A DNA stretch of 17,964 nt from JAEZHK01 sp964575255 (GTDB lineage: Bacteria > Bacillota > Clostridia > Christensenellales > Aristaeellaceae). The notes beneath the pieces are model-generated. The model was given only the letters and a program-made list of their open reading frames with translations, was not told the origin of the DNA and searched no databases. A program made the translations under genes and the position numbers. This document shows positions 14,778 through 17,964 of this stretch, piece after piece; the stretch's first letter is position 1; each line of letters starts with the position of its first letter. The stretch lies in the NCBI GenBank assembly GCA_964575255.1, contig CAZNPZ010000054.1, positions 1 to 17,964 of the forward strand, written 5' to 3'.

Positions 14778-15742
14778 ACGAGACGTTGAGCTTCCTGACC
14801 AGCTTTGTGGTCGCGGCGATCCTGGCGGGCGTGCCGCTTCTCTACGGCACGCTGGGCGAGATTCTGACCGAGCGCAGCGGCAACCTCAACCTGGGCGTTC
14901 AGGGCATGATGTACATGGGCGCGGTGATCGGCTTTGTGACCGCCTACGTCACCGGAAACGCGGCGCTTGCGTACCTGGGGGCGTTCGCGGCGGGGGCGGC
15001 GGGGGCGCTGATCTACGCGATCCTGACAGTCACGCTGAAGGCCAATCAGAACGTGACGGGTCTTACGCTGACCATTTTCGGCACCGGGTTTGCCAACTTC
15101 ATCGGTGAAAATCTGGCGCTTCGGACGCCCGGCGGCATGGTGATCCTGCCCGACGCGACCAAGGCGCTGTTTAGGGGCGTTTCCATCCCCGGCCTGAGCG
15201 GCATTCCGTATGTCGGCGAGATCCTGTTTACCCACACGCCGTTCGTGTACCTGGGCGTCGCGCTCGCGGTGGCGATGGGCATCTACCTGTTCCGTACGCG
15301 GCGGGGTCTCAACCTCCGCGCAGTTGGCGAGAACCCCGGCGCGGCGGACGCGGCGGGCATCAACGTGAACCTGTACAAGTATGTGAACATCGTGCTGGGC
15401 GGCGGCTTGTGCGGCCTCGGCGGCGCGTACGTGTCGATCATCACCTGCGGCGGGACGTGGACGTACAACTGCGTCGGCGGCCTGGGTTGGATCGCCGTGG
15501 CGCTGGTCATTTTCGCGGGCTGGAGCCCGTACAAAGCGCTGACCGGCTCGCTGGTCTTCGGCGCGTTGAGCGTACTCAAGCTGTACATCCCCACGAACGT
15601 CCTCAGTATTCCCTCCGCCGTCTACAACATGATTCCCTTCATCGCGACGATTCTGGTTCTGATCCTGACCTCGGTCAGGATGTCGCGCGAGCACGCGCAG
15701 CCCAAGGGCTGCGGGATCAACTACTTCCGCGAGGAAAGGTAA
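14774..15742 (+). CDS. BMP-family ABC importer, permease 2 (YufQ/NupC-like)
   Basis: This is the second permease, 322 residues with about nine to ten hydrophobic helices. The motif ERSGNLNLGVQGMMYMGA (Asn39 begins NLGVQGM) is the second-permease counterpart of NIGAEGQ in its neighbour, and GLNLRAVGENPGAADAAGIN (about 177-196) is the coupling loop. The GTG start at 14774 overlaps the previous gene's stop (GTGA) and follows GGAAGGGGG about 10 nt upstream; the long upstream open frame is a shadow of permease 1. A hydrophilic tail (SREHAQPKGCGINYFREER) closes it. It is the last gene of the operon. The periplasmic-type binding lipoprotein (BmpA/YufN) that should supply substrate is absent both before and after. 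Confidence 0.93.
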   Translation: MNETLSFLTSFVVAAILAGVPLLYGTLGEILTERSGNLNLGVQGMMYMGAVIGFVTAYVTGNAALAYLGAFAAGAAGALIYAILTVTLKANQNVTGLTLTIFGTGFANFIGENLALRTPGGMVILPDATKALFRGVSIPGLSGIPYVGEILFTHTPFVYLGVALAVAMGIYLFRTRRGLNLRAVGENPGAADAAGINVNLYKYVNIVLGGGLCGLGGAYVSIITCGGTWTYNCVGGLGWIAVALVIFAGWSPYKALTGSLVFGALSVLKLYIPTNVLSIPSAVYNMIPFIATILVLILTSVRMSREHAQPKGCGINYFREER

Positions 15743-15755
15743 TCAAATCCTGATA

Positions 15756-15792
15756 CATCGCCCTCGGCCAACAACCGGGGGCGATGATTTAT
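15756..15792 (+). terminator. Terminator of the ABC importer operon
   Basis: CATCGCCCTCGG (15756-15767) pairs with CCGGGGGCGATG (15775-15786), 12 bp with one G-U pair, around the loop CCAACAA, and is followed by ATTTAT. The T-run is short, but the stem is strong and lies 14 nt after the last permease gene. Confidence 0.75.
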
Positions 15793-15854
15793 CAAGCAGT
15801 AATACTTTATTTCCAAAGAACCGAGGGGTTCCTGATGATGGACAAGGAGCCGGA

Positions 15855-16127
15855 GTGAGGCGACCCTTCGGGATACGCCTTCGGCGTGAAATGCCGGTCT
15901 GCGAAGAAGATCTCAAGCTGCGAGTGGATCAAATAGGTGCTCAGAACAGGTCCGATCCCGGCAGCGTCAAATCCCGTCGCACGACAAGGACGTTTGATCC
16001 AGAGAACATTCAGCCCTTCGTCCAACCGGGCGATGTCTGGACACTGGTACAGGATAGCGCCAGTGTGAAAGTACTCAGGGGCGGGCAGGTGTTTTCGATG
16101 GAGGAGGCCATTCTTCAACGCTTTTAA
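15855..16127 (+). CDS. Doubtful 90-codon ORF, unrecognised
   Basis: I do not recognise this protein. GTG at 15855 has AAGGAG 5 nt upstream. The first part (RRPFGIRLRREMPVCEEDL) is coded by DNA with two small TTC-loop hairpins (CCC-TTC-GGG and ACGCC-TTC-GGCGT near 15864-15885), which argues against coding there. The C-terminal half (about 45-90, with NIQPFVQPGDVWTLVQDS and VLRGGQVFSMEEAILQRF) looks more protein-like and could be the tail of a larger gene that was cut. A 103-codon open frame overlaps on the minus strand (15807-16118) and is equally unsupported. The surroundings are gene debris, so a remnant or no gene at all is likely. The stretch 15793-15854 holds nothing else visible. Confidence 0.25.
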   Translation: MRRPFGIRLRREMPVCEEDLKLRVDQIGAQNRSDPGSVKSRRTTRTFDPENIQPFVQPGDVWTLVQDSASVKVLRGGQVFSMEEAILQRF

Positions 16128-16157
16128 AGGGGCGACTGACGCACCTCAAAAACATCT

Positions 16158-16186
16158 TTGAGTTCCCTGTTGAATTATGTTATACT
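16158..16186 (+). promoter_or_regulatory. Promoter-like site before the Ig-like fragment
   Basis: TTGAGT (16158-16163), a 17-nt spacer and TATACT (16181-16186), with TG one base before the -10 (TGTTATACT, an extended -10). By pattern it is a good promoter. What it now drives is the truncated gene that follows. Confidence 0.55.
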
Positions 16187-16268
16187 ATAAGAAATTTTAA
16201 TACATTGCAATCCAAAGCAGCACATACTTTCGTCCGGAGGATTACATGCATTCGACACGGCAACGACC

Positions 16269-16943
16269 GTGGGAGTGTTCCGATATTGGGCGGTCGCCAG
16301 CAACGGTAGCAGTTCGGGTGTGGAGTCAGCAGATGTCATCGTCAACGTCAGCACAGCGAGTCTGGACATCGAGGAGTTCACCATCAACAGTCCCGCGCTG
16401 GACGTTGGCGAAACGGTCATCTTCAAGGTCATTACCGGAAAGTTGGCAAACGGGATCAGCATCCTGGAATCGTCGAACGACGTTTTTGCGTACAGCAGCA
16501 AGCCTTCCAAGACGAGCAGCTCGAAGAAGATCTGGACGATTCAGCGAAAGCTAACGGAAGACGACATAGGCGACTTCAATCTTCATGCCGTGGTGGACAG
16601 CGCGTATGGCCCGGGTCTGGCCAGTGTTGTCTTGAAACTCCGGGTATCCGACAACCTGCCCCGGATCATCTCCATTCAACCGGTCGCGGCGACGGCGAAG
16701 CGCAGTGTGGAGCTTCCGTTCGTCGTTACAACGAATGCGGCCACCACGTGCGTCTGGATCGTAAATGACAAGAAGGAACGGTGGCAGCAGACCATGGTGG
16801 AGAGTGCGAGCGCGAACCGGCGCACTTGGCGGATCACCCCGATCCCCAAGCAACTGGGTGCCAGTAAGTTCTGCGCGCAGGCCTGGCGCGGCGCGTTGCC
16901 CGGTCCGATGGTTCTGGTGCGGAAAATCCGGGTGATCAAGTAG
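16269..16943 (+). CDS. Ig-like repeat surface protein fragment, 5'-truncated (probable pseudogene)
   Basis: The translation looks like successive beta-sandwich (Ig-like) repeats of a secreted or wall protein: HAFDTATTVGVFRYWAV and ESADVIVNV (end of one repeat), a second repeat at about residues 30-130 of the ORF (INSPALDVGETVIFKV to LASVVLKLRVSD), and a third running to the stop (LPRIISIQPVAATAKRS to MVLVRKIRVIK). The same frame is open back to the stop at 16188, and repeat-like sequence (SSGGLHAFDT) already appears upstream of the GTG at 16269. There is no signal peptide and no ribosome site for that GTG, so the 5' part is missing. GGAGG with ATG at 16246 looks like a good start but leads into another, non-coding frame. 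No wall anchor or membrane segment follows. The binding target is unknown. Confidence 0.6.
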   Translation: MGVFRYWAVASNGSSSGVESADVIVNVSTASLDIEEFTINSPALDVGETVIFKVITGKLANGISILESSNDVFAYSSKPSKTSSSKKIWTIQRKLTEDDIGDFNLHAVVDSAYGPGLASVVLKLRVSDNLPRIISIQPVAATAKRSVELPFVVTTNAATTCVWIVNDKKERWQQTMVESASANRRTWRITPIPKQLGASKFCAQAWRGALPGPMVLVRKIRVIK

Positions 16944-16977
16944 GCACGTAAACACCCAGGCAAGCCCGATGAATCTG

Positions 16978-17005
16978 GCCGCTCTGAAAAGGGCGGCTTT
17001 CTCTT
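16978..17005 (+). terminator. Terminator after the Ig-like fragment
   Basis: GCCGCTCT (16978-16985), tetraloop GAAA, AGGGCGGC (16990-16997), then TTTCTCTT: an 8-bp stem with one G-U pair and a T-rich tail. GGCAAG (16959-16964) and CTTGCC (17003-17008) can extend it as an outer stem. It lies 34 nt after the stop of the Ig-like ORF. Confidence 0.7.
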
Positions 17006-17026
17006 GCCCATCTCTCAGAAGGGCGG
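16982..17026 (+). repeat. Imperfect 15-bp direct repeat
   Basis: CTCTGAAAAGGGCGG (16982-16996) and CTCTCAGAAGGGCGG (17012-17026) match at 13 of 15 positions, 30 bp apart. The first copy is part of the terminator stem and the second contains the likely ribosome site of the terminase fragment. It may mark a small duplication at a junction. Confidence 0.45.
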
Positions 17027-17033
17027 TTGCCAG

Positions 17034-17339
17034 ATGGCAACCCGTGGCAGAAAGCCCATGTCCACGGCGTTCAAGCGGCTCGAAGGCAATCCGGGCATGC
17101 GTCCGATCAACGGGCATGAGCCGATCATGCCCAAGGGGAGCATCAAATGCCCGGTCTGGATTCTGCCGGAAGCCAAGCAAGAGCGGATGCGTCTGGCACC
17201 TGCCCTTGATGCGATGGGTGTACGGACCATGGCCGACCGGACGGCTTTTGAAGGCTACGGTCAGGTTCTGCTGAGCGATGGACACCTGTGGGATCTGCTG
17301 CACGCATCCGCTTTACCCAGAATGCCATCTCCAAGGTAA
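17034..17339 (+). CDS. P27-family phage terminase small subunit, 3'-truncated
   Basis: The first 70 residues match P27-type small terminase subunits (Terminase_4), which recognise phage DNA and hand it to the large terminase for packaging: GRKPMSTAFKRLEGNPG, then GHEPIMPKG, CPVWILPEAKQERMRLAP and LDAMGVRTMADRTAFEGYGQ. Complete members continue for roughly 60-80 more residues, and here the match stops near residue 78. The remaining DNA encodes part of an HNH endonuclease in shifting frames, so the annotated C-terminus (about 79-101) is not terminase. The start is ATG at 17034, with GAAGGG 10 nt upstream; a TTG at 17004 in frame is weaker. No large terminase, portal or capsid gene is in the window. 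It is a prophage remnant and not expected to work. Confidence 0.75.
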   Translation: MATRGRKPMSTAFKRLEGNPGMRPINGHEPIMPKGSIKCPVWILPEAKQERMRLAPALDAMGVRTMADRTAFEGYGQVLLSDGHLWDLLHASALPRMPSPR

Positions 17340-17462
17340 GCTGACCCCAGCCACCGGTCGGCCACATCGTCCCGCGCCGGGGGAATGGTAGATTGAGATC
17401 AGACGAACTGGCAACCGCTCTGCAAAGCCTGTCATGACAAGAAAGCCGGGAGAGGGTGGTAA
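17275..17462 (+). pseudogene. HNH endonuclease remnant with several frameshifts and a stop
   Basis: Pieces of a phage-type HNH nuclease appear in order but in different frames: GHLWDLLHA (frame of the terminase ORF, to about 17304), HPLYPECHLQGKLTPAT (17305-17355), GHIVPRRG (17360-17383), then MVD, a TGA at 17394, and DQTNWQPLCKACHDKKAG (17397-17450), with TAA at 17460. Phage HNH proteins usually read H-P-L-C-x-x-C, V-D-H-I-x-P-H-R-G and W-D-x-x-N-x-Q-x-L-C-K-x-C-H-D in one frame. At least three frame changes and one nonsense codon (TGA where Trp is expected) are needed here, and the aspartate before the first histidine is Gly. Phage HNH genes typically neighbour terminase genes. Confidence 0.75.
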
Positions 17463-17505
17463 CCCTCGACCCGTCGTTGAAGATAGGTCTCCCGATGCTG
17501 TGTAA

Positions 17506-17529
17506 GCCACCATGTTTCAACATGGTGGC
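17506..17529. terminator. Perfect stem-loop between convergent units
   Basis: GCCACCATGTT (17506-17516) and AACATGGTGGC (17519-17529) are exact inverted copies (9-11 bp stem, small loop). It lies 17 nt beyond the stop of the minus-strand cysteine-rich gene and after the HNH remnant. The T-runs are poor on both strands (ATTTAG rightward, TTACAC leftward), so it is a terminator candidate, probably serving the minus-strand gene. Confidence 0.5.
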
Positions 17530-17545
17530 ATTTAGGCGACTCCAA

Positions 17546-17964
17546 CTACTTCACAGACCCTGCCTCCGGAAGACAGCCCTCGCACACTGTTGGGGTTCCG
17601 GCGCCCAGACACTGCACGGAGTAGTCGCCAACAGTAGCATTCGCGCCGAAAGCAACCGGGACCTCTACGCAGATGTCCTGGATAATCGTGAATACACAAG
17701 AGCCTAGTGGAGTACCGGGACAAGTCGCCTCGCCCTCGATGATGGTCGCTTCGCCGCAGCAGTAGGTGGTTGTATCTCCAGTGCTGGCGAAAGGCGTGAT
17801 CGTTACAGGCACACAAACTCGCGCCCGCTGATAGGCAACAGCTGGGCAAGTGGTTTCGACTTGGCCACAAACAGGGCCGCAAATGGTCAGGTTGGTGAGC
17901 GCCGTTCTTCCGCCGAAAACACACACCGTTACCGGGCCAATTGGATGAGGTGTGGCCAAGTCAA
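17546..17964 (-). CDS. Cysteine-rich hypothetical protein (partial, runs off the window)
   Basis: I cannot name this family. The frame is open from the right edge. A TTG at 17959 gives 137 residues, but the true start probably lies outside. The sequence has 13 cysteines in 137 residues, many spaced singly between valine/isoleucine/threonine-rich strands, and no lysine-rich or coiled segments. Two half-repeats are visible: VCVPVTITPFASTGD...YCCG and ICVEVPVAFGANATVGD...QCLG, sharing (I/V)CV-x-V-x-(I/V)-x-F and GD then Cys about 5 residues on. Such Cys-rich, beta-prone, Thr/Val-rich small proteins in Clostridia are often spore-coat or exosporium material, but that is inference from composition only. 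No ribosome site is visible because the upstream DNA is missing. It is the only intact-looking gene in the decayed zone. The overlapping plus-strand frame at 17456-17707 is a shadow. Confidence 0.65.
   Translation of the reverse strand, partial: DLATPHPIGPVTVCVFGGRTALTNLTICGPVCGQVETTCPAVAYQRARVCVPVTITPFASTGDTTTYCCGEATIIEGEATCPGTPLGSCVFTIIQDICVEVPVAFGANATVGDYSVQCLGAGTPTVCEGCLPEAGSVK

Noticed and set aside
14735..15694. A 319-codon minus-strand frame opposite permease 2
   Set aside because: Rich in Arg, His, Asp and Gln, the usual antisense of membrane-protein codons; the permease motifs on the plus strand are decisive.
16246..16554. An ORF from ATG 16246 with a strong GGAGG site
   Set aside because: Its Ser/Arg/Trp-rich translation is an out-of-frame reading of the Ig-like repeats and has no family signal.
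16551..17303. A 250-codon open frame on the minus strand in the decayed zone
   Set aside because: It runs across the Ig-like fragment, a terminator and the terminase fragment on the other strand; its composition is antisense-like and it has no recognisable domain.
15793..17964. CRISPR array, tRNA or phage attachment site in the accessory zone
   Set aside because: No regularly spaced repeats, no cloverleaf and no tRNA 3' end are visible; the prophage remnant has no integrase or recognisable att pair in the window.

Overview
The window reads as chromosomal DNA of a GC-rich member of the Firmicutes, probably class Clostridia. The evidence is the plsX-acpP-rnc-smc-ftsY order, the two-subunit type of iron-sulfur L-serine dehydratase, orphan ScpB, strong G-rich ribosome binding sites and frequent TTG starts (6 of the 12 complete conserved genes). 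A Christensenellales-like or Oscillospirales-like gut anaerobe would fit, but the order is a guess. The first 15.7 kb is a compact, well-kept chromosome. The last 2.2 kb is a decayed accessory zone.

Layout. Positions 1-359 hold the 3' end of an L-serine dehydratase alpha subunit gene (+). A weak terminator and then a good promoter lead into a five-gene housekeeping operon at 521-7006 (+): plsX (phospholipid synthesis), acpP (acyl carrier protein), rnc (RNase III), smc (chromosome condensation) and ftsY (SRP receptor). fabD and fabG, which often lie between plsX and acpP, are absent. After about 290 bp without a gene come an MFS transporter (7299-8756) and an overlapping oligoendopeptidase F gene (8746-10539). 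A hairpin whose T-run lies on the minus strand precedes an AEC-family permease gene (10605-11498). That gene meets scpB (11484-12029, minus strand) tail to tail with a 15-nt overlap.

A 136-bp divergent region carries a consensus minus-strand promoter for scpB and a plus-strand promoter for a BMP-family (nucleoside-type) ABC importer: a double ATPase and two permeases (12166-15742) with overlapping genes. No substrate-binding lipoprotein gene is present. A strong stem-loop ends this operon.

From 15743 to the right edge the DNA is a patchwork of fragments: a doubtful 90-codon ORF, a 5'-truncated Ig-like surface protein gene, a 3'-truncated P27-type phage terminase small-subunit gene running straight into a frameshifted HNH endonuclease remnant, a perfect stem-loop, and, on the minus strand, an intact-looking cysteine-rich protein gene that runs off the window. 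This is most easily read as prophage and surface-gene debris beside the nucleoside importer. I see no clearly new multi-gene system. The cysteine-rich protein, the atypical ACP and the terminase-HNH junction are the items most worth a second look.
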